DNA of 64,000 nt. It comes from Psychromonas sp. SA13A. GTDB lineage: Bacteria > Pseudomonadota > Gammaproteobacteria > Enterobacterales > Psychromonadaceae. Numbering within the stretch: the first letter of the stretch is position 1; each line of letters begins with the position of its first letter. The stretch spans positions 1 to 64,000 of the forward strand of contig NZ_WTKU01000022.1 in assembly GCF_011378715.1 (NCBI RefSeq), given 5' to 3'. Below, in pieces: positions 1 through 9,034 of this stretch. The notes beneath the pieces are model-generated. The model made no database searches. It was given only the letters and a program-made list of their open reading frames with translations, and had not been told where the DNA came from. Position numbers and translations under genes: made by a program.

Positions 1-49
1 TGAACTGACCCCAAATAGTTGGACAACCAATTACTGAGGGTCTTTTTTT

Positions 50-556
50 ATGTCCAAATATAGTCGTGAGTTAAAACTCATCATCGCAAAAGAATGCCTA
101 GGTGGTAAGTCATCTAGGAAACTAGCAAATGAATTTACAATATCCTCTCGACAGATTCGATATTGGACTTCGGTTTTCGCAATTCATGGGACAAACGCAT
201 TCTTACCTACTTCTCATGGTTGTAATGCAAAAACAAAACTTCAAGCATTAAAATTAATGTGGACAAATGACTGGTCGCTCACTCACACTAGTGCTGTATT
301 AAATTTGTCTTCACCCGGCTCTCTTTCTGTATGGCTAAAAACATATAATGAGGCTGGGCTTAGAGGACTTGAATGTTCCTCACTCGGGAGACCTCCTATG
401 AAACCACAACCAAATACTCCTGCAAAGCCAAATAATGAAATGACACTTGAAGAACTAAAAGAAGAGCTTGCTTATCTACGAGCAGAGAATGCTGTTTTAA
501 AAAAGTTGGAAGAGCTGGAACAGACAAAACGCCGTCAAATAAAGAAAAAGCGTTAG
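50..556 (+). CDS. IS3-family transposase OrfA (helix-turn-helix)
   Basis: This 168-residue protein is the DNA-binding first reading frame of the insertion sequence. The N-terminal part (about residues 5-50, with GGKSSRKLANEF and SSRQIRYW) is a helix-turn-helix of the IS150 OrfA type, and a second such motif follows around residues 65-105. The C-terminal end is a coiled leucine/glutamate stretch (LEELKEELAYLRAENAVLKK) typical of the multimerisation helix. A GAGG lies upstream of the ATG. Bases 499-505 (A AAA AAG in frame) are the known IS150-type -1 frameshift signal; slipping there joins the frame to OrfB. Confidence 0.92.
   Translation: MSKYSRELKLIIAKECLGGKSSRKLANEFTISSRQIRYWTSVFAIHGTNAFLPTSHGCNAKTKLQALKLMWTNDWSLTHTSAVLNLSSPGSLSVWLKTYNEAGLRGLECSSLGRPPMKPQPNTPAKPNNEMTLEELKEELAYLRAENAVLKKLEELEQTKRRQIKKKR
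499..505 (+). other. A6G -1 ribosomal frameshift signal
   Basis: AAAAAAG is read as A-AAA-AAG in the orfA frame. Slipping back one base continues as GTT GGA AGA into the frame that contains OrfB with no stop. The family mechanism is established for IS150 and IS911; here it is inferred from motif and frame geometry. Confidence 0.8.
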
Positions 557-585
557 TTGTTTTAGCTCTCAAAGATAAGCATGCT

Positions 586-1398
586 TTGAAGCACCTCCTT
601 CAAGCCACTCACTTGGCAAAGAGTGTGTTTTATTATCAAGTTAACGCAGGCAAAAAAATGGATGCTTATAGTCTTGAATTAGATCTTATTAAGACGATTT
701 ACCATGAGCATAAAGGCCGTTATGGCTATCGTCGTATTCACCTAGCGCTTAGAAGGCAAGGAGTTATGCTAAACCATAAGACGGTACAAAGACTGATGTC
801 GCAATTAAACTTAAAATCGACAGTAAGACCCAAAAAATACAGCTCTTATAAGGGAGGTGTAGGGAAAACAGCACCTAATGTTCTTAAGCGAGACTTTAAA
901 GCAACAAGACCAGATGAAAAATGGGTAACCGATGTAACTGAATTTAAGGTTAAAGATCAGAGAGTCTATTTGTCACCAGTTGTTGACCTATTTACCCAAG
1001 AAGTAATCGCTTATAAGATCGCTAAAAATGCTCGTTTACCATTAGTCACAGATATGTTGAAAGATGCTCTCGATAATTTGAGCAAGAACTCAAAACCCAT
1101 CGTACATAGCGATCAAGGCTGGCAGTATCGGCACAAAGCATACCAAAAACAGCTTGCAGATTGTGGGCTTACACAAAGTATGTCCAGAAAAGGGAATTGC
1201 TTAGATAATGCAGTAGCTGAAAACTTTTTTGGATTATTAAAAACAGAAATGTATCATAGGCAAAACTTCAAAGATGCCGATGAACTGATAGAAAAGCTCG
1301 ACGAATATATCGAGTATTACAATAAAAAAAGGATAAAGGTCAAATTAAAAGGCCTGACTCCGATAGAGTATCGAATCCAGGCCTTACAAGCCGCCTAA
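586..1398 (+). CDS. IS3-family transposase OrfB (DDE integrase core)
   Basis: This is the catalytic frame of the transposase, with an rve integrase core. The DDE residues sit in KWVTDVTEF, VHSDQGWQY and NCLDNAVAENFFG. An HTH_21-like region (YGYRRIHLALRRQG) precedes the core. The frame carries no good start codon or ribosome site of its own (position 586 is TTG), but it is open back to base 505, immediately after the A6G slippery run. It is therefore almost certainly made as an OrfAB fusion by -1 frameshifting. The stop at 1396-1398 lies just inside the right inverted repeat. Confidence 0.93.
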   Translation: MKHLLQATHLAKSVFYYQVNAGKKMDAYSLELDLIKTIYHEHKGRYGYRRIHLALRRQGVMLNHKTVQRLMSQLNLKSTVRPKKYSSYKGGVGKTAPNVLKRDFKATRPDEKWVTDVTEFKVKDQRVYLSPVVDLFTQEVIAYKIAKNARLPLVTDMLKDALDNLSKNSKPIVHSDQGWQYRHKAYQKQLADCGLTQSMSRKGNCLDNAVAENFFGLLKTEMYHRQNFKDADELIEKLDEYIEYYNKKRIKVKLKGLTPIEYRIQALQAA

Positions 1399-1500
1399 CT
1401 AAAATGTCCAACTATTGGGGGTCAGTTCATTTTCTTTATCTATTTTATTTAAATAGTTATTTTAGTATTATTCAATACCTAGATTTAAGGCTGTTAAAGG

Positions 1501-3339
1501 CTATTTAAGTTTAGATAAATCGCGTACAGCACCTTTATCTGCTGATGTCGCCATCATCGCATACACTTTTAATGCTGCAGAAATAGGGCGGATACGATCC
1601 ACTGCTTTCCAGCCAATAACATCTTGTTTCGCACGACGCTCTGCTAATACTTCTTCAGAAACTTTTAAGTCCATCGCACGTGTTGGAATGTTGATATCGA
1701 TGATGTCACCGTTTTCAATTAAACCAATCACACCACCCGCAGCAGCTTCTGGTGAAACGTGACCAATTGACAGGCCAGAAGTACCACCAGAGAACCGACC
1801 ATCGGTAATCAATGCACACTGCTTGCCTAGTCCCATTGATTTAAGGTAAGACGTTGGGTAAAGCATTTCTTGCATGCCCGGGCCACCTTGTGGACCTTCG
1901 TAACGAATTACAACCACATCACCTGAAACAACTTTGCCACCTAGAATTGCTTCAACCGCATCATCTTGGCTTTCGTATATTTTAGCTGGACCAGTAAAGG
2001 TTAGGTTATCGTCATCAACACCCGCAGTTTTAACTACCGCGCCATCAACTGCCATATTACCGAATAATACTGCTAAACCACCTTCGGTACTGAAGGCATT
2101 CTCAAGTGAGCGGATACAACCATTTTTACGGTCGTTATCTACGGTATCCCAACGACAAGATTGGCTAAATGCTTTTACGGTGCGGATACCAGCAGGGCCT
2201 GCACGATAGAAGTCGATAATCGCTTGGTCTTTAGTTTGCATGATATCGTAATGAGCAAGCTGCTCTTTCATGGTCGGGCTTAGAATAGTAGGAATGTCGC
2301 TGTTTAATAAACCTGCTCTATCTAACTCCCCTAAAATTGCCATTACACCACCAGCGCGATGCACATCTTCCATATGGTATTCAGGTGTAGAAGGTGCAAC
2401 TTTACAAAGCTGTGGAATACGACGAGACATCTTATCCATATCAGCAACGGTAAAGTCTAATTCCGCTTCTTGTGCACAGGCTAATAAATGCAGAATAGTA
2501 TTAGTTGAACCACCCATCGCAATATCTAGAGCCATTGCATTTTCAAAAGCAGGGCGGCCAGCGATAGAACGTGGTAATACAGAGTAGTCATCTTCTTGGT
2601 AGTGACGTTTCGCAATATCAACAATACGACGACCAGCTTCAAGGAATAAGTTTTCACGGTCAGCGTGTGTTGCTAGCATTGAGCCATTACCCGGTAGTGA
2701 TAAACCTAACGCTTCAGTTAAACAGTTCATTGAGTTCGCGGTAAACATACCAGAACAAGAACCACAAGTAGGACAAGCACTACGCTCTACTTTTTCTAAA
2801 TCTTCATCAGAGACGTTTTTATCAGGTCCCATTACCATTGCATCAACAAGGTCTAGTTTGATGATTTGATCAGAAAGCTTAGTTTTACCTGCTTCCATTG
2901 GGCCGCCAGATACAAAAATAACCGGAATGTTTAAGCGTAATGCCGCCATTAACATTCCCGGAGTTATTTTGTCACAGTTAGAGATACAAACAATCGCATC
3001 TGCACAGTGAGCGTTGACCATATATTCAATTGAATCAGCGATCAAATCACGTGAAGGCAGGCTGTATAACATACCTGAGTGACCCATTGCGATACCATCA
3101 TCAATAGCAATGGTATTAAATTCTTTGGCGATACCACCGGCTTTTTCAATTTCACGAGCAACCAATTGGCCCATATCTTTTAAGTGAACGTGTCCCGGTA
3201 CAAACTGTGTAAATGAGTTTGCGATAGCAATGATCGGTTTTCCGAAGTCATCATCTTTTACACCAGTTGCGCGCCATAATGCACGAGCACCTGCCATGTT
3301 ACGACCGTGTGTTGATGTTTTTGAACGATAAACTGGCAT
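1501..3339 (-). CDS. ilvD: Dihydroxy-acid dehydratase
   Basis: The enzyme dehydrates 2,3-dihydroxy-isovalerate and 2,3-dihydroxy-3-methylvalerate to the 2-keto acids in valine and isoleucine synthesis. It is a cytoplasmic Fe-S enzyme. The protein (612 aa) matches the E. coli length class and keeps [20 protein letters not shown] at the N-terminus, the cluster cysteines in [12 protein letters not shown] and [17 protein letters not shown], and [20 protein letters not shown] near the C-terminus. I chose the ATG at 3339 (MPVYRS) over an upstream one at 3369 because AAGGA (3351-3347) lies 7 bases before it and the E. coli protein starts at the same place. It is the third gene of ilvGMD, with a 102-bp gap after ilvM. 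No ilvE lies between, and an IS begins 71 bp after its stop. Confidence 0.97.
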   Translation of the reverse strand: MPVYRSKTSTHGRNMAGARALWRATGVKDDDFGKPIIAIANSFTQFVPGHVHLKDMGQLVAREIEKAGGIAKEFNTIAIDDGIAMGHSGMLYSLPSRDLIADSIEYMVNAHCADAIVCISNCDKITPGMLMAALRLNIPVIFVSGGPMEAGKTKLSDQIIKLDLVDAMVMGPDKNVSDEDLEKVERSACPTCGSCSGMFTANSMNCLTEALGLSLPGNGSMLATHADRENLFLEAGRRIVDIAKRHYQEDDYSVLPRSIAGRPAFENAMALDIAMGGSTNTILHLLACAQEAELDFTVADMDKMSRRIPQLCKVAPSTPEYHMEDVHRAGGVMAILGELDRAGLLNSDIPTILSPTMKEQLAHYDIMQTKDQAIIDFYRAGPAGIRTVKAFSQSCRWDTVDNDRKNGCIRSLENAFSTEGGLAVLFGNMAVDGAVVKTAGVDDDNLTFTGPAKIYESQDDAVEAILGGKVVSGDVVVIRYEGPQGGPGMQEMLYPTSYLKSMGLGKQCALITDGRFSGGTSGLSIGHVSPEAAAGGVIGLIENGDIIDINIPTRAMDLKVSEEVLAERRAKQDVIGWKAVDRIRPISAALKVYAMMATSADKGAVRDLSKLK

Positions 3340-3441
3340 GTTAATTTCCTTAAACTGCTTGCTGGCCAAACTACTTGGCGCTGATATAAATAAGTGTTAA
3401 TAGCAGTAAAACAGATATCCTGTTACGGCACAATCTGCAAT

Positions 3442-3699
3442 TTACGCTGTTGCTTTGATATTTTTTTCTTGTCGTAGGGTTGCCACTTGCTTGACCCCTA
3501 TAATTTTTTCAATTTGCTTAGTCAATAAGCTAATGTTTCGCTCACTGACCACGGTAATAGTAATGTGTAAGGTTTGTTGCGAATTACCCGTCTCAGCATT
3601 GATGTTGGTGGTAGTAAATCCCCGATGACGACAAACGCGCAATAACCGCTCTAAAAACTCTGGGCTATTTTTAGCTTCAATAATTAATAAAGACTTCAT
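3442..3699 (-). CDS. ilvM: Acetolactate synthase II small (regulatory) subunit
   Basis: This 85-residue protein is the small ACT-domain subunit of the IlvG-type acetolactate synthase. The motif [18 protein letters not shown] matches IlvM. It starts inside the last codons of ilvG (ATGA overlap), the usual sign of coupled translation of two subunits. In enteric bacteria the isozyme II pair is not inhibited by valine; whether that holds here is inference. The tail after about residue 75 is variable. Confidence 0.92.
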   Translation of the reverse strand: MKSLLIIEAKNSPEFLERLLRVCRHRGFTTTNINAETGNSQQTLHITITVVSERNISLLTKQIEKIIGVKQVATLRQEKNIKATA

Positions 3700-5342
3700 T
3701 CGATACTCTCCATCATTTTGTCATTAGGTGCACCAGGTGGCACTAGCGGCCAAACATTCTCTGCTTCTGAGATTGAAACATGTAACAAATAAGGCCCTTC
3801 ACTTGTCAATAAGCGTTGTAATGCTTGGCTTATTTGCGACTTAGTTTCAATGGTTTCACCTGGGATATCAAAAGCACTCGCTAAGGTCACAAAATCAGGA
3901 TTATCTGTTAAAATTGTTTCGCTATAACGACCGTTAAAAAATAGCTCTTGCCATTGTCTCACCATGCCTAAACGTTGGTTATCAATCAATAGGATTTTAA
4001 TCGGTAATTTTTTACGTTTAATGGTACCTAATTCTTGTACGTTCATCATAAATGAACCATCACCGGAAATCGCAATAACCATATCATTAGGGCGAGCAAC
4101 TTGAGCGCCAACAGCGGCTGGGATACCAAATCCCATAGTCCCTAAACCTGAACTGGTGATGTGGTTTTCTGGGCGATCTACAAACATATGCTGTGCAACC
4201 CACATTTGATGTTGCCCTACATCGCTACAAATTACCGTATCACCGGGAATCGACTGAGCAAGCTGACGCAATAATGCAGGTGCAAAAATAGGCTCACCTG
4301 GATGATCATATCGACTCACATGCTTTGCTTTCATTGTCGCAATATGTTTTTTCCAGGGAGTAATATTAGGTTTAATAGTGATCGCGGGCAAAACCTGTTT
4401 CAAGTCGTCAGTCATTGAAAGCGTTACTTGGCGTAATTTATCTATTTCAGCGGCATCAACATCTAAATGGATCACCTTTGCATTAGGTGCAAACTCATCC
4501 AATTTTCCTGTCACTCGATCATCGAAACGGGCTCCAATAGCAATTAGTAAATCACATTCTTGAATCGCTAAATTAGATGCTTTACTACCGTGCATACCGA
4601 CCATTCCCATAAAGTAGGGGGAGTGATGAGGAATGCAACCGATTGCTTTCAAGGTACAAACGCTGGGTATTCTGGTTTGTTCAATAAAGTCTCGCAATTC
4701 ACCTACTGCATTGGCCATACCGACACCGCCACCAACATACAGTAGTGGTTTATTTGAGGACTCAATCATCAGTTTCGCTTGTGCAATCAGTCGGTTGTCT
4801 AAATAATTATTACTATGAACTAATTTCGCAAGAGTATGCGCAACACTGGGACCGATTTGAATATCTTTAGGTAAATCAATCAGTACTGGGCCTGGGCGGC
4901 CAGTGGTAGCGATTTCAAAGGCTTGTTCAATGATAGGCCCTAGCTGGTCTGCGCTTTGAACCATAAAACTATGTTTGGTACAGGCTAATGATAAACCAAA
5001 TACATCAATTTCTTGGAAGGCATCGGTACCAATTAAATTGGTTGGTACTTGTCCGGTGATCGCGATAATAGGAATTGAATCTAATAATGCATCTGCTAAA
5101 CCTGTGATCAGATTGGTTGCACCCGGGCCTGACGTAGCGATACATACGCCTACTTTACCCGTGGCTCTAGCATACCCGATTGCAGCCATCGCAGCACCTT
5201 GCTCATGGCGACAAAGTAAGTGTTCAACACCTCCGTCATATAGCGCATCGTAGAGCGGCATAATAGCACCGCCAGGGTAGCCAAATACCTGTGTTACGTT
5301 TTGTTCTTTTAAAGCGTGTACAACAAAGTTTGCACCATTCAT
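3696..5342 (-). CDS. ilvG: Acetolactate synthase II large (catalytic) subunit
   Basis: This thiamine-diphosphate enzyme condenses pyruvate with pyruvate or 2-ketobutyrate at the first common step of branched-chain amino acid synthesis. The 548 residues show the three-domain layout: an N-terminal Pyr domain with the catalytic glutamate in [11 protein letters not shown], a central FAD-binding domain, and a C-terminal ThDP domain with [14 protein letters not shown] and a following NQRLGMV. The frame is intact, unlike the frameshifted ilvG of E. coli K-12. A GGAAGAG ribosome site precedes the ATG. It is divergent from yifB, as in E. coli. Confidence 0.95.
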   Translation of the reverse strand: MNGANFVVHALKEQNVTQVFGYPGGAIMPLYDALYDGGVEHLLCRHEQGAAMAAIGYARATGKVGVCIATSGPGATNLITGLADALLDSIPIIAITGQVPTNLIGTDAFQEIDVFGLSLACTKHSFMVQSADQLGPIIEQAFEIATTGRPGPVLIDLPKDIQIGPSVAHTLAKLVHSNNYLDNRLIAQAKLMIESSNKPLLYVGGGVGMANAVGELRDFIEQTRIPSVCTLKAIGCIPHHSPYFMGMVGMHGSKASNLAIQECDLLIAIGARFDDRVTGKLDEFAPNAKVIHLDVDAAEIDKLRQVTLSMTDDLKQVLPAITIKPNITPWKKHIATMKAKHVSRYDHPGEPIFAPALLRQLAQSIPGDTVICSDVGQHQMWVAQHMFVDRPENHITSSGLGTMGFGIPAAVGAQVARPNDMVIAISGDGSFMMNVQELGTIKRKKLPIKILLIDNQRLGMVRQWQELFFNGRYSETILTDNPDFVTLASAFDIPGETIETKSQISQALQRLLTSEGPYLLHVSISEAENVWPLVPPGAPNDKMMESIE

Positions 5343-5418
5343 GCGCTCTTCCTGAATTTAATGAAGGTAATCAAAGGGCATTCAAAAACTGCCAATTTGA
5401 ATTTAAAAAAGGGTGCTC

Positions 5419-5447
5419 TTTATAGCAAAAAAGCGCTTATCAAACAA
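5419..5447 (-). promoter_or_regulatory. Candidate sigma70 promoter of ilvGMD
   Basis: On the minus strand TTGTTT (5447-5442) and TATAAA (5424-5419) are separated by 17 bases. Transcription would start near 5412, leaving an untranslated leader of about 70 bases before ilvG. That is too short for the leader-peptide attenuator found before ilvG in enteric bacteria, and I see no such leader in it. Confidence 0.5.
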
Positions 5448-5524
5448 CATTTGTCACATTTTTAAGCAAATTATTGATAGAACAATCACTTGTTCGCGTT
5501 TTGTAGCGCAACCTATTCGATACT

Positions 5525-5677
5525 GTAAATTAATAGGCGACGAGTTTTAGTGGATCATCGATTTTGATGGATGACGAGTTTTAACTAATGACTAGTTTGA
5601 TGGCTCACTCAGTTTTAATGCTAACAAAGCTTTAATGATAACCAAGTTTTAATAGTAAGCAGGTTTAGGTGATAACT
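5525..5677. repeat. Degenerate 17-bp tandem repeat, nine units, between ilvG and yifB
   Basis: Read on the minus strand, nine consecutive 17-base blocks share the core CATTAAAACT near their ends, for example GCTTACTATTAAAACTT, GGTTATCATTAAAGCTT and TGTTAGCATTAAAACTG. The register holds without insertion over 153 bases although individual units differ at several positions. A period of 17 does not fit a coding repeat. The array lies upstream of both divergent genes, between the ilvG promoter and the yifB ribosome site. Confidence 0.75.
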
Positions 5678-5699
5678 ATTGTTTAAAAAGGAGAACAAC

Positions 5700-7220
5700 A
5701 TGGCGTTAGCAAGGTTAGTTTGCCGAGCTATTTCAGGCGTAGATGCACCGGAAGTTGAGGTGGAAGTTCATCTAGGTACTGGTTTGCCTGGTTTTTCGCT
5801 GGTTGGTTTACCTGAAACCTCGGTAAAAGAAGCAAAGGATAGAGTACGAAGCGCCATTCTCAATAGCCATTATAAGTTTCCCAGTAAAAGAATTACTGTT
5901 AATTTAGCGCCCGCTAATTTACCTAAAGAAGGAGGGCGTTTCGACTTGGCGATCGCGTTAGGTATTTTAATCGCTTCTGAGCAAATTCAATGTCCCGATA
6001 TTTTGAACTATGAATGTTATGGTGAATTATCCTTGTCCGGTGAGTTACGCAGTGTTGATGGCATTATTCCTTGTGCCCTAGCCGCAAAAAAACAACAGCG
6101 ACAAGTTATAGTTTGTGCCGATAATCAGCATGAATGTGCCTTAACGGGAGCACAAGGTTTTGTTGCTCCTCACCTATTAGATGTGTGTGCTTTTTTACAA
6201 CAACAAACAACGTTACAGGCGGCACAACAAAGCGCAGCGCCAGTGAGTAAAGAGAGCGAGGTTGATTTTTCAGACGTACTAGGCCAAGAACAAGCCAAAA
6301 GAGTGTTGGAAGTCGCGGCGGCGGGATCTCATAATTTATTATTAATCGGCCCACCTGGAACCGGGAAAAGTATGCTTGCTGAGCGTTTTATGACACTTTT
6401 ACCTAATTTAGAAGAGGAGCAAGCTTTACAAACCGCTGCGGTTTATTCTGTCTGTGGCAAACGACGTGACGATTGGTTTTTGCCTCCGTATCGCGCTCCA
6501 CATCATAGCGCATCTTCTGTTGCGTTAGTTGGAGGCGGGGGGAAGCCTAAGCCGGGAGAAATTTCCTTATCACACCATGGTGTATTATTCCTCGATGAAC
6601 TACCTGAGTTCCCGAGGCAAGTGTTAGATAGTTTGCGCCAGCCCATGGAAACACATGACGTAACTATTTCAAGAGCGGCTAACCAAGTAACCTTTCCAGC
6701 GCATTTTCAATTAATTGCAGCCATGAATCCAAGCCCCTGCGGGCATATATCTGGAAATTTAAGACGCAGTACGCCAGACCAAATATTACGTTACCTGAAT
6801 CGTTTGTCTGGCCCTTTTTTAGATCGATTCTCTCTGTCGCTAATGGTGCCCTTATTACCTAAAGGTATGTTGGCTGAATCTCAACAAGGTGCGAAAAACT
6901 TAACTGAAAAGAGCTGTGATGTAAAAGAAAGGGTGTTAAAAGCAAGAAAAATTCAGCTACAACGTCAGGGCAAGTTAAACCACTATTTGTCTAGCCAGGA
7001 AATCAATAAGTTTTGTATATTAAGTCAGCAAGATGCCTTGTTTTTGGAACAAGCAATTGAAAAAATGGGGTTGTCGATTCGTGCTTGGCATAGCCTGTTA
7101 AAAGTGGCAAGAAGCATTGCCGATCTTCAAGGTCAAACTGATATTTCAAAAGCCCACTTATGCGAAGCGTTAACATATAGAGCGATGGATCGCCTATTAA
7201 AAAGCGTGGCACACGAATAA
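5700..7220 (+). CDS. comM: YifB/ComM family AAA+ ATPase (Mg chelatase-like helicase)
   Basis: This 506-residue protein has an N-terminal S5/ChlI-like domain (GLPGFSLVGLPETSVKEAKDRVRSA), a central AAA+ domain with Walker A GPPGTGKSM, Walker B LFLDELPEF and sensor AAMNPSPCG, and a C-terminal Mg-chelatase extension. In naturally transformable bacteria ComM is a hexameric branch-migration helicase; in E. coli it is called YifB. I chose the ATG at 5700 rather than 5679 because AAGGAG (5688-5693) precedes it by 6 bases and the length then equals the E. coli protein. The place beside ilvG is conserved with E. coli. Confidence 0.93.
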   Translation: MALARLVCRAISGVDAPEVEVEVHLGTGLPGFSLVGLPETSVKEAKDRVRSAILNSHYKFPSKRITVNLAPANLPKEGGRFDLAIALGILIASEQIQCPDILNYECYGELSLSGELRSVDGIIPCALAAKKQQRQVIVCADNQHECALTGAQGFVAPHLLDVCAFLQQQTTLQAAQQSAAPVSKESEVDFSDVLGQEQAKRVLEVAAAGSHNLLLIGPPGTGKSMLAERFMTLLPNLEEEQALQTAAVYSVCGKRRDDWFLPPYRAPHHSASSVALVGGGGKPKPGEISLSHHGVLFLDELPEFPRQVLDSLRQPMETHDVTISRAANQVTFPAHFQLIAAMNPSPCGHISGNLRRSTPDQILRYLNRLSGPFLDRFSLSLMVPLLPKGMLAESQQGAKNLTEKSCDVKERVLKARKIQLQRQGKLNHYLSSQEINKFCILSQQDALFLEQAIEKMGLSIRAWHSLLKVARSIADLQGQTDISKAHLCEALTYRAMDRLLKSVAHE

Positions 7221-7373
7221 TTAAGCGAAATTTATATTTTTCAATTTTAACAGTAAAAGCTAGTTCAAATTAAACACTTTAGAATCTAACTTTCCCTTTC
7301 TATATGACAGTATTGTTCATATACTTGTTACGTAAAATTTAGATTCTGCTACTCCAAAATAAGAGTAAAAATT

Positions 7374-7811
7374 ATGTATAAAAATATCCTTGTTCCTATC
7401 GATTTAAATGAAAAAGGCTTTTCAGATAAAGCTGTGCAACTCGCTATTTGGTATGGTAAAAATACCGATGCCCATATACATCTTTTAACCGTTTTACCTG
7501 GCGTGCATATGTCGATGGTTGCGACTTACTTTCCTAAAGATGCAGCACAAAAAATGAAAGCCGATATAAAAACACAGTTGGCTAAATTTGCTGAATCACA
7601 AATGAAAGAAAAAATTGATTACACAACCTATGTTGCAGAAGGTAAAGCATATAAAACGATCATCAAATATGCAGAAAAATTAAAAGTAGATCTGATCATT
7701 ATGCCTAGCCATAAACGTTCAAAAGTAGATAAGGTTATGTTAGGTTCTGTTGCGAGTAAAGTGGTACAAAACTCACCTGTGCATGTGTTAGTTGTAAAAC
7801 CACAAGGTTAA
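7374..7811 (+). CDS. Universal stress protein, UspA family
   Basis: This 145-residue single Usp domain begins YKNILVPIDLNEKG and ends with LGSVASKVVQNSPVHVLVVKP, the usual C-terminal nucleotide-loop region. The glycine-rich part before it (PSHKRSKVDKVML) is less canonical than the G-2x-G-9x-G(S/T) signature, so ATP binding is likely but not certain. The overall pattern is closest to the UspF/UspG branch. It stands alone between yifB and a LysR gene. Start ATG 7374 gives the conserved N-terminus. Confidence 0.88.
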   Translation: MYKNILVPIDLNEKGFSDKAVQLAIWYGKNTDAHIHLLTVLPGVHMSMVATYFPKDAAQKMKADIKTQLAKFAESQMKEKIDYTTYVAEGKAYKTIIKYAEKLKVDLIIMPSHKRSKVDKVMLGSVASKVVQNSPVHVLVVKPQG

Positions 7812-7932
7812 TTTCTATTGCATTAATGAGGTCGTTTATCTTTAATCAGATAGGTGAGCGGCTGAATTTTAATGCTATTTCTTCTTTATTAATTCCTCTG
7901 CCTAACATTAATTGTTCGTATGGTGAAACGTG

Positions 7933-8835
7933 ATGCTTAATGAAGCTAACTTACCCTCAATAAAAGCTTTACGAACCTTTGTTGCCGTAGCTAATAACTT
8001 GAGTTTTTCAAAAGCTGCAAAAGAGTTGTTTGTTACTCAAGGTGCTGTAAGCAAACAAATATCGGTTTTAGAGCAACAATTACAACAACCTCTATTCAGT
8101 CGACACCTTAATGGTATTAAATTATCTTCGGCGGGTGAGAGTTATCTTCCTAAAATCATTGAAGCGCTCGAAATAATTCAATATGCAACCACGAGTTTGA
8201 GCACAAAAGATCATGCGCAAGAAGTACTGACATTAAATGTAACGCCTTCATTTGCAAGCTTATGGTTAGTTCCTCGTATTGAAGCGTTCCATCATTTAAA
8301 CAACAAAATCCAAGTCAGCATTAAAACCGGTGATGGTCTAATCAATCAAACTAACGGCGATAGCGACCTTTCTATTCGTTGCCTGCCTATCTCACAACAT
8401 TATGAAAATGCGACTTTGTTACGACGTGAGCGCCTTGTATTAGTCGCTTCTGCCAAGTTAATGATGAATAATCCGATAACTTGTATTGAAGATATTAAAA
8501 AGCAAACCTTGATCCCGCATATCACTCGTCCTCACCTCTGGGAGCAATTTAAAAAATACAAAGGGTTAGTTTATAACAGTCTATATAGTGCCACTGGGTT
8601 TGAGCATTTTTATATGTCTTTAGAAGCGGCAAAAGATGGTTTAGGCCTTGCTCTCTTACCCGATTTTATGGTCGAAGGATCGTTACAAAGTGGCGATTTA
8701 GTTAATCCTCTTAATTTATCGATGCAAACCAGTTATGGTTATTACGTCTTTATACCTAGCTATAGGCTCTCTTCCAGAAAAATTTATGAATTCAGTCGGT
8801 GGTTAAACCATTGTTTGGGCAAAGATTGTAATTAA
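7933..8835 (+). CDS. LysR-type transcriptional regulator, GcvA-like
   Basis: The protein (300 aa) has an N-terminal winged helix-turn-helix (LRTFVAVANNLSFSKAAKELFVTQGAVSKQISVLEQQL) and a C-terminal LysR substrate-binding domain. PSIKALRTFVAVAN and the residues after it are of the GcvA/AmpR-like subgroup. GTG at 7930 and ATG at 7933 are adjacent in-frame starts; I prefer the ATG, but no strong ribosome site decides between them. The gene converges on the BKACE/aminotransferase pair and may control it. The effector is unknown. Confidence 0.88.
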   Translation: MLNEANLPSIKALRTFVAVANNLSFSKAAKELFVTQGAVSKQISVLEQQLQQPLFSRHLNGIKLSSAGESYLPKIIEALEIIQYATTSLSTKDHAQEVLTLNVTPSFASLWLVPRIEAFHHLNNKIQVSIKTGDGLINQTNGDSDLSIRCLPISQHYENATLLRRERLVLVASAKLMMNNPITCIEDIKKQTLIPHITRPHLWEQFKKYKGLVYNSLYSATGFEHFYMSLEAAKDGLGLALLPDFMVEGSLQSGDLVNPLNLSMQTSYGYYVFIPSYRLSSRKIYEFSRWLNHCLGKDCN

Positions 8836-8893
8836 AGCAGCTAGGCTAGGTGAAGAAAAACCAATGAAAAAGATTGCATTAAAAAGTTAAATA

Positions 8894-8940
8894 AAAAAGA
8901 AAGTGCTGAACATCAATATCAGCATCAACACTTTCTTTTT
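8894..8940. terminator. Bidirectional rho-independent terminator
   Basis: A stem AAAAAGAAAGTG / CACTTTCTTTTT, with an inner GCTGA/TCAGC pairing, has an A run on the left and a T run on the right. It sits between the convergent LysR and BKACE genes and would serve both strands. Confidence 0.8.
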
Positions 8941-8974
8941 CGACTTGAAGGTTGTGATTTTGGCGTTTTTAAGA

Positions 8975-9034
8975 GTTAAGTTGATTTAGCTTAATTCAAC
9001 TCAGTTTAACCTAACTCAACCTAAGCTAGCTTAA
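8975..9034. repeat. Degenerate 15-bp tandem repeat at the 3' end of the BKACE gene
   Basis: Four blocks in register are GTTAAGTTGATTTAG, CTTAATTCAACTCAG, TTTAACCTAACTCAA and CCTAAGCTAGCTTAA. The last block runs into the stop codon of the minus-strand BKACE gene, so the array may have contributed its final codons. The units are worn and the call rests on eye alignment. Confidence 0.45.

Larger units (their letters stand above)
1..1429 (+). mobile_element. IS3-family (IS150-type) insertion sequence, complete
   Basis: The element is bounded by terminal inverted repeats of 25 bp that match at 24 positions: bases 1-25 begin TGAACTGACCCC, and the reverse complement of 1405-1429 begins the same way with one mismatch at position 13. 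Between them lie orfA and orfB in the -1 arrangement usual for the IS3 family, joined by an A6G slippery run at 499-505. Both frames are open and the DDE residues are present, so the copy looks intact. The target-site duplication cannot be checked because the left flank is outside the window. The exact start at base 1 suggests that the window, or the contig it comes from, begins at this IS edge. Confidence 0.93.

Noticed and set aside
5578-5640. Leu/Ile/Val-rich reading on the minus strand upstream of ilvG (possible ilvL leader peptide)
   Set aside because: It starts only at a TTG with no ribosome site, is explained by the 17-bp repeat CATTAAAACT, and lies upstream of the best promoter.
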